Origin: DASYGT01 sp035999365
GTDB lineage: Bacteria > Actinomycetota > Actinomycetes > Mycobacteriales > Jatrophihabitantaceae
Direction of reading: 5' to 3'
DNA length: 64,000 bases
Assembly (NCBI GenBank): GCA_035999365.1
Contig: DASYGT010000032.1
Coordinates: 34,372-98,371, forward strand
Each line of letters begins with the position of its first letter. Position 1 is the stretch's first letter. The position numbers were made by a program, and so were the translations under genes. Below are positions 7,299 through 16,203 of this stretch, piece after piece. Under the pieces are notes generated by a model. The model made no database searches. It had not been told where the DNA came from and saw only the letters and a list, made by a program, of their open reading frames with translations.

Positions 7299-9283
7299 CT
7301 ATGACCACCGACCTCACGATGGCGCGTGGCACCGTCGCGCCGGACGGCGAGGGCGACGGCATGCCGCCGGCGAGCCGTGTCCCGACATCCACCGGCGAAT
7401 ACTCGCTGCGCGAACGCGCCGCGCTGCTCAGCCTGCTCGTCGGCACGGCGGTTCTCTACATGTGGAACCTCGGCGCATCCGGGTACGGCAACGACTTCTA
7501 TGCCGCGGCCGTGCAGGCGGGGACGAAGAGCTGGAAAGCGTTCTTCTTCGGCTCGTTCGACTCGTCGAATGCCATCACCGTCGACAAGCCGCCGGCGTCG
7601 TTGTGGCCGATGGAGCTGTCCGGGCGCCTGTTCGGCTTCAATTCATGGTCGATGCTGCTTCCGCAGGCGGTCGAGGGCGTCCTCGCGGTGTGGCTGCTCT
7701 ACGCGATGGTGCGCCGCTGGTTCGGCGGCGCGGCGGGGCTGCTCGCAGGATCACTGCTCGCCTTGACTCCCGTCGCTGTGCTCATGTTCCGGTTCAACAA
7801 CCCCGACGCGCTGATGACCCTGCTGATCGTCGTGGCCGCGTACTGCGTGACGCGCGCGCTCGAGGCGGCGTCCACCCGCTGGCTGCTGTTCGCCGGGCTC
7901 GCCATCGGGTTCTCGTTCCTCGCGAAGGGTCTGCAGCCGTTCACGGTGCTTCCGGCGCTTGCCCTGGCGTACCTGGTTGCCGCACCGACGTCGCTGCGGC
8001 GGCGACTGCTGCAACTGCTCGGTGCCGGATCGGCGGTGGTGGCGGGAGCGGGTTGGTGGGTGCTGGCCGTGGATCTCACGCCGGCCGCCGATCGTCCTTA
8101 CATCGGCGGGTCAGGCAACAACACCGCGCTCGGGCTCGCCTTCGGCTACAACGGCCTGAGCCGGATCACTGGCACCAGCTCGGGGGGAGCCGGCGGCGGG
8201 GGTGGCGCCAACTTCAGTGGCTCGGCCGGAATCGGGCGCCTGTTCAACGCCCTGAACGGCGGGCAGATCGCCTGGTTGCTGCCGACGTCGATGGTGGCGA
8301 TCGTTGCGCTCGCTGTGCTGTCGCATCGTGCGCCGCGCACCGACCGCACCCGCGCAGCACTCATCCTGTGGGGTGGTTGGCTGCTCGTCACCGGCGCGGT
8401 GCTCAGCTACGCGAGCGGGATCATCCACACCTATTACGCCGTCGAGCTCGCCCCGGCGATCGCGGCCCTCGTCGGCATCGGCGCCGTCCTGCTGTGGCGG
8501 CAGCGTGGCGGGCTGCCCGCACGGTTACTGCTTGCGATCGGGGCGATGGCGACCGGCATCTGGAGCTACACACTGCTGCACCGTTCGCCCGGATGGCATC
8601 CGTGGATTGCCGGCGTCGTACTCGGTGCCGCCGTGCTGTGCGCGATCGCTCTGGCGTTGCCTGGACGGGTGCGGCACGCGGGCATTGCCGCCGCGATTTG
8701 TGGAGTGGTCGCGCTCGGCGGCGGATCGACGGCCTACGCGCTGAGCACGGCGTCCACTCCGCATACCGGCGCGATCCCGTCGGCCGGGCCAACCGTGCGC
8801 TCGGCCGGCCTCGGCCGCTTAGGTGGCCTCGGCGGCCCCGGTGGCGCCATCCCGGGTGCAAGCGGCAGGCGCCCGTTCGGCACGCCCCCCGGTGGCGGTT
8901 CGGGTGCACCTCCCGGCGACCTCCCGGGTGCCACGGCGACGAGCTCAGCCCTGACCAGCGTGCTGAAGTCGACGACCACCCGCTGGGCGGCGGCCGCGAT
9001 CGGCTCGCAGTCGGCTGCGCCGCTAGAACTGGCGAGCGGGAAGGCCGTCATGTCCATCGGCGGATTCAACGGCGGTGACAACGCTCCGACGCTCGCGCAA
9101 TTCGAGAAGTACGTCGCCGCCGGCGACATCACGTACTTCATCGCGGGCGGTCAGGGTGGCGGGCCCGGGGGGCCCGGCGGCCAGGTGAGCGGCAGTGCGA
9201 TCAGCTCGTGGGTCGCAGCGCATTACACGTCGACGACCATCGGCGGCGTGACCGTGTACGACCTCACGCAGCCGTCGAACTGA
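7295..9283 (+). CDS. ArnT/PMT-like (GT39) membrane glycosyltransferase, YkcB type
   Basis: This 662-residue integral membrane protein begins at ATG 7295, 8 bp after GGAGG, overlapping the GT2-GtrA stop. The N-terminal half has about 10 helices with a luminal acidic site (GNDFYAAAVQAG), the TVDKPP motif and FRFNNPDALMTLL, hallmarks of lipid-sugar-dependent glycosyltransferases. A Gly/Pro-rich linker (about 500-560) precedes a C-terminal extracellular domain (about 565-662) that ends in a second Gly-rich loop and a short beta segment. YkcA/YkcB-type pairs have this architecture. The acceptor is unknown; cell-wall polymers or exported proteins are the usual targets. Confidence 0.9.
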   Translation: MTMTTDLTMARGTVAPDGEGDGMPPASRVPTSTGEYSLRERAALLSLLVGTAVLYMWNLGASGYGNDFYAAAVQAGTKSWKAFFFGSFDSSNAITVDKPPASLWPMELSGRLFGFNSWSMLLPQAVEGVLAVWLLYAMVRRWFGGAAGLLAGSLLALTPVAVLMFRFNNPDALMTLLIVVAAYCVTRALEAASTRWLLFAGLAIGFSFLAKGLQPFTVLPALALAYLVAAPTSLRRRLLQLLGAGSAVVAGAGWWVLAVDLTPAADRPYIGGSGNNTALGLAFGYNGLSRITGTSSGGAGGGGGANFSGSAGIGRLFNALNGGQIAWLLPTSMVAIVALAVLSHRAPRTDRTRAALILWGGWLLVTGAVLSYASGIIHTYYAVELAPAIAALVGIGAVLLWRQRGGLPARLLLAIGAMATGIWSYTLLHRSPGWHPWIAGVVLGAAVLCAIALALPGRVRHAGIAAAICGVVALGGGSTAYALSTASTPHTGAIPSAGPTVRSAGLGRLGGLGGPGGAIPGASGRRPFGTPPGGGSGAPPGDLPGATATSSALTSVLKSTTTRWAAAAIGSQSAAPLELASGKAVMSIGGFNGGDNAPTLAQFEKYVAAGDITYFIAGGQGGGPGGPGGQVSGSAISSWVAAHYTSTTIGGVTVYDLTQPSN

Positions 9284-9300
9284 CGCAAACGCTCGCCGCT

Positions 9301-9355
9301 CCCCGATCATGCAACTTCTGGCGTCCTCAGACAGCCAGAAGTTGCACGATCGGGG
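9301..9355. terminator. Bidirectional hairpin terminator, member of a repeated palindrome family
   Basis: Arms of 22 bases (9301-9322 and 9334-9355) pair at 21 of 22 positions around an 11-base loop, with core gatcgtgcaactt. The hairpin sits between convergent genes (stops at 9283 and 9361), where it can end transcription from both sides. A near-copy of the core recurs at 18165-18213, so this is a repeated intergenic element and not a one-off terminator. Confidence 0.8.
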
Positions 9356-9360
9356 CTGGG

Positions 9361-10374
9361 TCAGCTCAACCCGGCGTAGGAGTGCAATCCGGAGACCACG
9401 ATGTTCACGATCAGGAAGTTGAACGTGATCGCGCCGAAGCCGGCCAGGTTGATCAAGGCTGCGGTACGGCCCTTCCAGCCGGCCGTCGCCCGCGCATGCA
9501 GATAGCAGGCGTAGACGACCCAGACGATGAAGGCCCAGGTCTCCTTCGGATCCCAGCCCCAGTAACGTCCCCAGGCCGCCTCGGCCCAGATCGCGCCGCA
9601 GATGATGGCGACGGTGTACAGCGGGAACGAGAAGGCGACGACCCGGTAGGCGACCTTGTCGAGCGTCGCGGCAGCGGGCAGGCGAGCGCCGAATGACGTC
9701 ACCGGCCCCATCTTGCGGTCCGGGGTCTCGGACAACCGGTCGTAGCGTTGCCGCACGAGGAACAGCACGGTGAGTACCGCGCTCGTCATGAGCGCACCCT
9801 CCGCGATCGACACGAGCGTGACGTGGATCGCCAGCCAGTACGACTGCAGGGCGGGCACGAGCGGCTGCGCCTTCGAGTACAGCACCGTTCCTGCCAGGAA
9901 CATCATGAGGATGACGGGCAGCAGGATGAAGCCGCCGAGATGCCGGATCTGCGGCGCCTTCCAGAGCACAGCGACGAAGGCGATGACGCCGACGAGACCG
10001 GCCACGGAGGCGAACTCGTACATGTTGCTCCACGGCACCGCGTCGACGGCGAGCGCGCGCACGCCGATGGACGCACCGTGGAAGAGCAGACCGAGCACGG
10101 TTGCGGCGAACGACCAGCGCCCGATCCGGTCGGCGAGATCGCGCCGCGCGGGGGGCACGTCACTCACAGGCGGCGGCTCGACAGGGACGGACGGACCGCC
10201 CGCGCCCACGAGTGCACGGGCCGGTTCGGCCGCGGGGAGCGTCGCGGCGATGCGCCCGCGCTTGCCGAAGGAGTACTCGGCGGCGAAGCCGACCATGGCG
10301 AGGGCGTAGGTCGCGATCGCTGTCGTGAACAGCGAGTCGGACAGGTGGGCCATCGAGCCGTTGATGCCTGCCAC
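9361..10374 (-). CDS. ccsA: Cytochrome c biogenesis protein CcsA/CcsB (heme handling)
   Basis: This 337-residue membrane protein has about eight helices. It carries the tryptophan-rich heme motif WAEAAWGRYWGWDPKETWAF and conserved His residues (AIHVTLVS, LHARATAG, LHSYAG), as in the CcsA half of the System II heme lyase. With ResB it exports heme and ligates it to apocytochromes c outside the membrane. A GTG at 10380 overlaps the resB stop, but AAGGAG lies right against it, so the GTG at 10374 (5-bp spacing) is preferred. It is the last gene of the ccdA-resB-ccsA operon, before the palindromic terminator. An Ala/Pro-rich loop (about 40-75) separates TM1 from the core. Confidence 0.93.
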   Translation of the reverse strand: MAGINGSMAHLSDSLFTTAIATYALAMVGFAAEYSFGKRGRIAATLPAAEPARALVGAGGPSVPVEPPPVSDVPPARRDLADRIGRWSFAATVLGLLFHGASIGVRALAVDAVPWSNMYEFASVAGLVGVIAFVAVLWKAPQIRHLGGFILLPVILMMFLAGTVLYSKAQPLVPALQSYWLAIHVTLVSIAEGALMTSAVLTVLFLVRQRYDRLSETPDRKMGPVTSFGARLPAAATLDKVAYRVVAFSFPLYTVAIICGAIWAEAAWGRYWGWDPKETWAFIVWVVYACYLHARATAGWKGRTAALINLAGFGAITFNFLIVNIVVSGLHSYAGLS

Positions 10375-10376
10375 GG

Positions 10377-11954
10377 TCACTCCTTCCCCGCAGGGACGTA
10401 CTCGCCGGTCGGCGCTGTCGGTGTGGCCACGCCTCGCAGTCGCTCGAGCAGTCCGCCGAACTCTGTCGTGAAGTTGCCCGAGTCGCTGCGTGCCAGCCCG
10501 CCGACCGAGACAACCGTATGTGACGGCTCGTCCGCCGCTCCGGACGGGGTGATCCGCAGCCAGATCCGGCGCCGACGCACCCCCAGCGAACCGAGCAGGC
10601 CGATCACCATCGCTGTGGCGGCGGCCAGCAGATAGCCCTGGCTCGGGTCGTGACTGACTTGGATGCTCGCCCACGGCACCCAGCCGTCGAACGTCACCGA
10701 CACCCCGTTCGCGAAGGTCTTCGTCTGGCCGGTGACCAGGTTCGCGGCGCCGAGTTTCGTCATCTTGGACGTGTCGAGGGCGTAGACGGACTGCGGCAGG
10801 CCGTTGTAGTTGAGGTCGCCGTCGTAGACGAAGATGCCGAGCACCGGATCGCTGACCTGCGGCGACACCGATGTGACGACGCCGTCGGCGGTGAGGGCCG
10901 GAGTTGGGGCGAAGAAACCCGATACCCCGACGTCCTGTTTCTTGCCAGGGACACCGGCCTCCTTGAACGCGCCCTCACTGAGGAAGGTCGTCGCGTCCTG
11001 CGGGATGAACGCGGCGGTGTCCTGCCGCACCGAGCCGTCGGGCATATGGATGGTGACCTGCGGCGCGTAGCCGTGCCCGATGAGGTAGACCCGGTCACCC
11101 TCCAGACGCAGCGGATGGTTCACCGTGATCGTCTTCTGCTGAGGCGGGGAATCGATGGTGCGCCGGTACACGACGTGCGCGGCGAACTGCGACGGCTCAC
11201 CGCTGCTCGTGTAGGTCGCGGTGAAGCGGGACATCTCGTCGATGCAGAACGGCGCGGGGCTCACCTTTCCCTCCGCGGCGAAACGTCCCGGCTTCCACGA
11301 GTCATAGGCCGAGACGGTGTTGCAGAACCCCTGGTCGGCTCCCTGGATCACCACCACCGAACCCTGGTAGCTGTAGAGCCGTCCGACCGCGATCAGCACA
11401 AGCGACACGAGCAGGGCTACGTGGAAGATCAGGTTGCCGGTCTCGCGGCTGTATCCCTTCTCTGCCGACAGTGTGAGCACACCGTTCGCCTCGTCGCGCT
11501 GCACGATCCGCCAGCGCCGCCCGAGCGCGCGCCGTGCCGCCGCGGCGAATACCGGCGCGGTATCGGTCGTTGCGAGCGAGCCGGATTCGGGCAACCGGTC
11601 GAGGTTGCGCGGTGCCGGCAACGGCTTGCGTGCGACGTTGCGCGCATGCAGCCTGATGCGCGGGATGAGGCAGCCGACGAGTGAGATGAACAGCAGCAGG
11701 TAGATCGCGGCGAACCAGACCGACCCGAACACGTCGAACATGCCGAGGTGATCGAGCAGCCGACCCCAACCGCCGTGCGAGGTGAGGTAGGCATTCGTCT
11801 TGTCCGGATTCAACGGGCGTTGCGGCAGCAGCGACCCGGGAACCGCGGCAACGGCGAGCAGAAACAGCAGCACCAACGCGGTGCGCATGCTGGTGAGCCT
11901 CCGCCACAGCATGCGTGCGGGACGGACGATCGCGGTCACCGTCGCGGCGCTCAC
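10377..11954 (-). CDS. resB: Cytochrome c biogenesis protein ResB
   Basis: This 525-residue partner of CcsA in System II has TM segments near 22-42, 75-98, 170-192 and 455-475, with a large extracytoplasmic domain between the last two. RLTSMRTALVLLFLLA and GNLIFHVALLVSLVLIAVGR match the family's conserved helices, and the His in the latter is a likely heme ligand. The GTG start overlaps the ccdA stop (GTGA). It keeps apocytochrome thiols and heme together for ligation. Confidence 0.93.
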   Translation of the reverse strand: MSAATVTAIVRPARMLWRRLTSMRTALVLLFLLAVAAVPGSLLPQRPLNPDKTNAYLTSHGGWGRLLDHLGMFDVFGSVWFAAIYLLLFISLVGCLIPRIRLHARNVARKPLPAPRNLDRLPESGSLATTDTAPVFAAAARRALGRRWRIVQRDEANGVLTLSAEKGYSRETGNLIFHVALLVSLVLIAVGRLYSYQGSVVVIQGADQGFCNTVSAYDSWKPGRFAAEGKVSPAPFCIDEMSRFTATYTSSGEPSQFAAHVVYRRTIDSPPQQKTITVNHPLRLEGDRVYLIGHGYAPQVTIHMPDGSVRQDTAAFIPQDATTFLSEGAFKEAGVPGKKQDVGVSGFFAPTPALTADGVVTSVSPQVSDPVLGIFVYDGDLNYNGLPQSVYALDTSKMTKLGAANLVTGQTKTFANGVSVTFDGWVPWASIQVSHDPSQGYLLAAATAMVIGLLGSLGVRRRRIWLRITPSGAADEPSHTVVSVGGLARSDSGNFTTEFGGLLERLRGVATPTAPTGEYVPAGKE

Positions 11955-12709
11955 AGCCCCGCCCCGACCCCGGAGCCGGGGCCCACTGAACTGCGCAGCT
12001 CGTTCATCCAGTGGTCCCACAGCCCGGTCACCAGCAACAGGCCGATGACGATGAGCAGCAGCCCACCGATCTGGCTCACGAGCCGCATATGCCGGCGCAG
12101 GAACCCGAGCGCGCCGGACACCCACCCGACGCCGAGGGCGACCAGGACGAAGGGCACACCGAGGCCGAGGCAGTAGCACAGCATGAGGAAGGCGCCACGT
12201 GCCGCCGTGCCCTGCTGGAACGCCAGCCCGTACACCGCGCTGAACGTCGGCGTGAGGCATGGCGCCCAGGCCAACCCGAACGCCGCGCCGAGCAACGGCG
12301 CACCGAACAGACCTGCCCGCGGGAGCCGGTGGATCCGGACCTCGCGTTGCAGGAACGGGATTCCCCCGAGGAACACGATGCCCATCAGGATCGTCACGAC
12401 GCCGAGGACGCGCTCGATCGTCACCGCGTTGTTGCGGATCGCGGAGCCGAGGGTTCCGAACAGCACACCCTCAGCGGTGAAGATGGCGGTGAATCCGAGG
12501 ACGAACAGGAGTGCGCCGTAGAGCATCCGGCGTGGCCGTGGTGCATCGGTGCCGGCGAGCCCAGCGACGTAGGAGAGATACCCGGGCACCAACGGCAGTA
12601 CGCACGGCGACAGGAAGCCGATCAGCCCGACAAGCGCGGCGACACCGGCCGCGACGAGCAGCGGTCCGTCCTGGACGACGTGCGAGAAACCTGCGCCTGC
12701 CAGCAGCAC
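11951..12709 (-). CDS. ccdA: CcdA-type thiol-disulfide membrane transporter
   Basis: This 252-residue protein with six TM helices carries the two redox cysteines of CcdA: FLSPCVLPLVPGYLSY in TM1 and WAPCLTPTFSA in TM4. It moves reducing equivalents from cytoplasmic thioredoxin to the exported TlpA/ResA-like protein, which reduces apocytochrome c. The GTG at 12709 has GGAG 9 bp upstream and lies just after the tlpA stop; a TTG at 12724 in the same frame is less likely. The C-terminal tail is short and Gly-rich. Confidence 0.93.
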   Translation of the reverse strand: MLLAGAGFSHVVQDGPLLVAAGVAALVGLIGFLSPCVLPLVPGYLSYVAGLAGTDAPRPRRMLYGALLFVLGFTAIFTAEGVLFGTLGSAIRNNAVTIERVLGVVTILMGIVFLGGIPFLQREVRIHRLPRAGLFGAPLLGAAFGLAWAPCLTPTFSAVYGLAFQQGTAARGAFLMLCYCLGLGVPFVLVALGVGWVSGALGFLRRHMRLVSQIGGLLLIVIGLLLVTGLWDHWMNELRSSVGPGSGVGAGL

Positions 12710-12710
12710 G

Positions 12711-13286
12711 TCAGGTCTCCGCAAGCAGCTTGTCCAGCACCGGTTGCAGGTCCTTCGCCGACAACGTCATCAGGTACACCGCGGCGATGCGCTGCTTCCT
12801 GTCGATCAGCACGGTGAAGGGCAGGCTCAGCGCCGGGATCTTGCCGAGAGCCAGAGCTGTCTCACTCTGTTCGTCGAACACGATCGGATAGGTGATGTTG
12901 TTGTCCTTGACGAACGCTTGGGCTTTGTTGCGGATGTCCTTGGTGTCGATGCCGATGAAGTCGACACCTTTGCTCTGGTTCGTCCGGTACACCGCATCGA
13001 ATTGCGGCGTCTCGGTGGTGCACGGGCCACACCATGTCGCCCAGAAATTGATCACGACGACCTTGCCGGCATCCTGCGACAGCTTCAGCGTTCCGCCGTT
13101 CAGCAGGTTGCCGGTGAAGTCACCCGCGGCCTTGCGCTTGGCGATGTCGTAGGTCTTGCCGAGTGAGTTCCCGCTCACGAACCGGAACTGGCCACCCGCC
13201 GTCTGGTTCACGGCGTCCTTGCCCGTGCAGGCGGACAGCACGAGGGCCGCCGCGAGCAGCGCGGCGACCACCAGAGAGCGTTTCAT
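12711..13286 (-). CDS. TlpA/ResA-like thioredoxin lipoprotein
   Basis: This 191-residue protein has a lipoprotein signal (hydrophobic segment, lipobox LSAC, Cys20) and a thioredoxin fold with active site WATWCGPC near 86-93. VVVINFW precedes the site and LSLPFTVLI supplies the conserved cis-Pro. It should sit on the outer face of the membrane, receive electrons from CcdA and reduce the CXXCH cysteines of apocytochromes c for CcsA/ResB. It is the first gene of the cytochrome c maturation operon, read tlpA-ccdA-resB-ccsA. Confidence 0.92.
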   Translation of the reverse strand: MKRSLVVAALLAAALVLSACTGKDAVNQTAGGQFRFVSGNSLGKTYDIAKRKAAGDFTGNLLNGGTLKLSQDAGKVVVINFWATWCGPCTTETPQFDAVYRTNQSKGVDFIGIDTKDIRNKAQAFVKDNNITYPIVFDEQSETALALGKIPALSLPFTVLIDRKQRIAAVYLMTLSAKDLQPVLDKLLAET

Positions 13287-13390
13287 CGCGTCCAGTGTGC
13301 GTTACCCACATAAGGACGCCCAACCGGCCTCGATTGCTGTGCCTTGCTGCACTCCGACCGACCGACCGATCGCTCGATCAGGTCGCTCAA

Positions 13391-14029
13391 TCAGGCGCCG
13401 GCACCATGTCCGGAGGGGAGCGCTGCTGCAGGCTCGTGATAGCCGATGCGCACGATCACGTCCCCGTCGAAGGTGAACGACGTCACTGAGGCGAGGTTGC
13501 AGTGGCGGCGGCGCGGGTCATGGAACAGGTGCCGACCTTCGGCTGCCCGCCGGGCGATCACGATCGGGAGCTGGTGGCTCACGCATACCGCCTCGGCCCC
13601 GGACCCGATCCCGCGGGCGGCATCGCGCGCCTCGCGCACCGCGGCGAGCACGCGCGTTGCGATCTCGACGTAGGGCTCGCCCCAGGACGGCCGCAACGGG
13701 TTGACGAAGTACTTCCAGTTGCTGAGATCGGTGAACAGCCCCTTGCCGCCGGCCACGGGCCGCCCCTCCAGGCGGTTGGCCGCCTCGATCAAGCGGTCGT
13801 CGGTTGCCACGCTCACGCCGACGCGAAGGGATAGCGGTCTGGCCGTCTGCTGCGCACGTTCGAGCGGCGACGAGACGACATATCCGATCGGACGCTCGGC
13901 GAGGTACTGGGCTGCGAGCTCGGCCTGCGCGATGCCGAGCTCCGACAACCCGAAGCCGGGGAGGCATCCGTAGAGCACGCGGTCGGGGTTGTGCACCTCA
14001 CCGTGGCGAAGCAGATGAACTGTGGTCAC
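13391..14029 (-). CDS. Histidine phosphatase superfamily protein (phosphoglycerate mutase-like)
   Basis: This 212-residue protein opens with the phospho-His motif LLRHGEVHNP and has SSPLERAQQTA and VSHQLPI, the second catalytic His region. It is shorter than and distinct from the true glycolytic mutase at 39935-40687, and lacks its insert. The GTG start overlaps the hemL stop (GTGA), so the two are coupled, as in the corresponding mycobacterial order. The substrate is unknown; a small phosphate ester is likely. Confidence 0.88.
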   Translation of the reverse strand: MTTVHLLRHGEVHNPDRVLYGCLPGFGLSELGIAQAELAAQYLAERPIGYVVSSPLERAQQTARPLSLRVGVSVATDDRLIEAANRLEGRPVAGGKGLFTDLSNWKYFVNPLRPSWGEPYVEIATRVLAAVREARDAARGIGSGAEAVCVSHQLPIVIARRAAEGRHLFHDPRRRHCNLASVTSFTFDGDVIVRIGYHEPAAALPSGHGAGA

Positions 14030-15354
14030 GCCGGCCTCACCGCGGCGGCGGCGGCATTCGCGGCATGCGGCAGCGCAGCGGCAACTCGCTCGATCGCCGC
14101 GTCGTCCATCGCACTGTTGACGAACCACGACTCGAACGCACTGGGTGGGAGGTACACGCCTGCGTCGAGCATCGCCGTGAAGAACGCCGGATACCGGAAC
14201 GTCTCACTCGCCTGCGCCTCGGCGAAGTCGCGCACGGGCGCGTCACCGAAGAAGACGGAGAAGAGGTTGCCGGCGTACTGCAACCGGTGAGCAACACCGG
14301 CATCGTCGAGTGCAGAGGACACAAGCCGTCCGATCGTCGTGGCGTTGCGGTCGAGCGCGGCGTAGACGTCGGCGCCCGCGGCACGCAAGCAGGCGAGGCC
14401 CGCGGCGACAGCAACCGGATTCCCGGACAGCGTCCCGGCTTGATACACCGGGCCAGCGGGTGCGAGGTTCGACATCACATCCGCCCGACCGCCGAAGGCG
14501 GCTGCAGGCAACCCCCCGCTCATCACCTTGCCGAACGTGAATAGATCGGCGTCGACCGCGTCGAGCCCGTACCAGCCGGCGGACGAGACCCGGAAACCGG
14601 TCATGACCTCATCCATGATCAGCAGAGCACCATGCCGCGCCGTGATCTCGCGCAAACCCACGTTGAAGCCGTCGACCGGAGCGACGGCGCCCATGTTGCC
14701 GGCGGCGGCTTCGGTGATGACGCACGCGATGTCCGCGCCGAATTCGGTGAAGCACGCATCCACCGCGGCGATGTCGTTGTACGGCAGCACGATCGTCTCT
14801 GCGCTCTGGGCACCCGTCACGCCGGGTGTGTCCGGCAGACCGAACGTGACGACACCCGATCCGGCGGCGACCAGCAGCGCATCGACGTGGCCGTGATAGC
14901 AGCCGGCGAATTTCACGATGCGGCTGCGCCCTGTGACACCGCGGGCCAACCGGATTGCGGACATCGTCGCTTCCGTGCCCGAGTTGACCAGCCGCACCTG
15001 TTCGAGGGGGCGGCGACTGCCCGGCGCGGCGGCATTGACCCGCATAACGATCTCTTCGGCCAGTTCGATCTCGCCGATCGTGGGCGTACCGAATGACAAG
15101 CCCTTCGCAGCCGCGCGCTGGACGGCTTCGACGACCGCTGGGTGCGCATGCCCCAGGATCATCGGACCCCACGACGAGACGAGGTCGACGTAGTCGCGCC
15201 CGTCGGCATCAGTCAGGTACGCACCGTTCCCGCTGACCATGAATCGTGGAGTGCCGCCGACAGCGTGGAAGGCGCGCACGGGCGAGTTGACCCCCCCAGG
15301 GATCACACGCTGCGCGCGCGCGAAGAGCTCAGCTGACACCGGTGCATCCGACAC
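14026..15354 (-). CDS. hemL: Glutamate-1-semialdehyde 2,1-aminomutase
   Basis: This 442-residue PLP enzyme converts glutamate-1-semialdehyde to 5-aminolevulinate, the step after HemA. It shows the family's landmarks: RVIPGGVNSPVRAF at the N-terminus, VSSWGPMILGHAHP, NSGTEATMSA, GCYHGH, IMDEVMTGFR, and the PLP-binding lysine near 276 in TFGKVMSGGLP. The GTG at 15354 is used because it begins just before the conserved LFARA segment. It is transcribed away from the other heme genes, with the histidine phosphatase downstream. Confidence 0.96.
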   Translation of the reverse strand: MSDAPVSAELFARAQRVIPGGVNSPVRAFHAVGGTPRFMVSGNGAYLTDADGRDYVDLVSSWGPMILGHAHPAVVEAVQRAAAKGLSFGTPTIGEIELAEEIVMRVNAAAPGSRRPLEQVRLVNSGTEATMSAIRLARGVTGRSRIVKFAGCYHGHVDALLVAAGSGVVTFGLPDTPGVTGAQSAETIVLPYNDIAAVDACFTEFGADIACVITEAAAGNMGAVAPVDGFNVGLREITARHGALLIMDEVMTGFRVSSAGWYGLDAVDADLFTFGKVMSGGLPAAAFGGRADVMSNLAPAGPVYQAGTLSGNPVAVAAGLACLRAAGADVYAALDRNATTIGRLVSSALDDAGVAHRLQYAGNLFSVFFGDAPVRDFAEAQASETFRYPAFFTAMLDAGVYLPPSAFESWFVNSAMDDAAIERVAAALPHAANAAAAAVRPA

Positions 15355-15441
15355 GCTGTCCAGTCTCCCAGTCGCGGTACGGCAGGATCGACGCGGATCG
15401 ACCTCGTAACAGCAGGCTCGCGACCCGAAAGGCACTACCAG

Positions 15442-16203
15442 ATGCAGATCGCAGGAAGCGTCGCGTTGGTCACCGGCGGCGCGTCAGGACTCGGGCTGGC
15501 CACCGCTCGACGCCTCATCGCCTCAGGCGCACAGGTCGTGCTCCTCGACCTGCCGTCCGCGCCGGGCGAGCAGGCCGTCGCCGAACTCGGTCCGAATGCC
15601 GGGTTCGCGCCCGGAGACGTGACCAGCGAACAGGACGTGGGCGCGGCACTCGACGCCGCTGCCGCTCGCGGGCCCGTCCGCATCGTTGTCAACTGCGCGG
15701 GCATCGGCACCGCGGGGCGGGTGATCGGACGAAACGGCGTCCTGCCGCTCGAGCAGTTCAGCCGAGTGGTCATGGTCAACCTGATCGGCACGTTCAACGT
15801 GCTGCGGCTGGGGGCCGAACGCATTGCGGCGACCGATGCGATCGGTGGCGAGCGCGGCGTCATAGTCAACACCGCCTCGGTGGCAGCATTCGACGGCCAG
15901 ATCGGTCAGGCGGCCTATTCGGCGTCGAAGGGCGGCGTCGTCGGCATGACGTTGCCGGTCGCCCGGGATCTGGCCGACAAGCTGATTCGCGTCATGACCA
16001 TCGCGCCCGGGCTCTTTCACACGCCGATGCTCGCCGGGCTTCCGCAGGAGGCACAGGATTCCCTCGGAGCGCAGGTACCGCACCCGAGCCGGCTCGGCGA
16101 CCCGAGTGAGTACGCCGCACTCGTGGAACACATCGTCACCAATCCGATGCTCAACGGCGAGGTCATCCGTCTCGACGGTGCGATCCGGATGGCTCCGCGC
16201 TAG
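15442..16203 (+). CDS. SDR-family dehydrogenase, type 2 3-hydroxyacyl-CoA dehydrogenase-like
   Basis: This 253-residue classical SDR has the Rossmann motif TGGASGLG (11-18), NCAGIG near 90, a catalytic Ser in NTASVAAFDG and YSASKGG near 155. The overall pattern (VALVTGGASGLGLATAR, DLPS, GLFHTPML) resembles 17-beta-HSD10/3-hydroxy-2-methylbutyryl-CoA dehydrogenases. A role in fatty-acyl, branched-chain or steroid side-chain oxidation is therefore likely but unproven. The gene converges on the GNAT gene; their TAG stops share one CTAG sequence at 16200-16203. Confidence 0.88.
   Translation: MQIAGSVALVTGGASGLGLATARRLIASGAQVVLLDLPSAPGEQAVAELGPNAGFAPGDVTSEQDVGAALDAAAARGPVRIVVNCAGIGTAGRVIGRNGVLPLEQFSRVVMVNLIGTFNVLRLGAERIAATDAIGGERGVIVNTASVAAFDGQIGQAAYSASKGGVVGMTLPVARDLADKLIRVMTIAPGLFHTPMLAGLPQEAQDSLGAQVPHPSRLGDPSEYAALVEHIVTNPMLNGEVIRLDGAIRMAPR

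Noticed and set aside
7237..9078. 613-codon open frame on the plus strand
   Set aside because: It is an alternative frame of the GT39-like gene, Arg/Ala-rich with no domain, while the real frame has clear membrane helices and motifs.
13391..14029. Second glycolytic phosphoglycerate mutase
   Set aside because: It is shorter and lacks the mutase-specific substrate residues seen in the gene at 39935-40687; it is a general histidine phosphatase.
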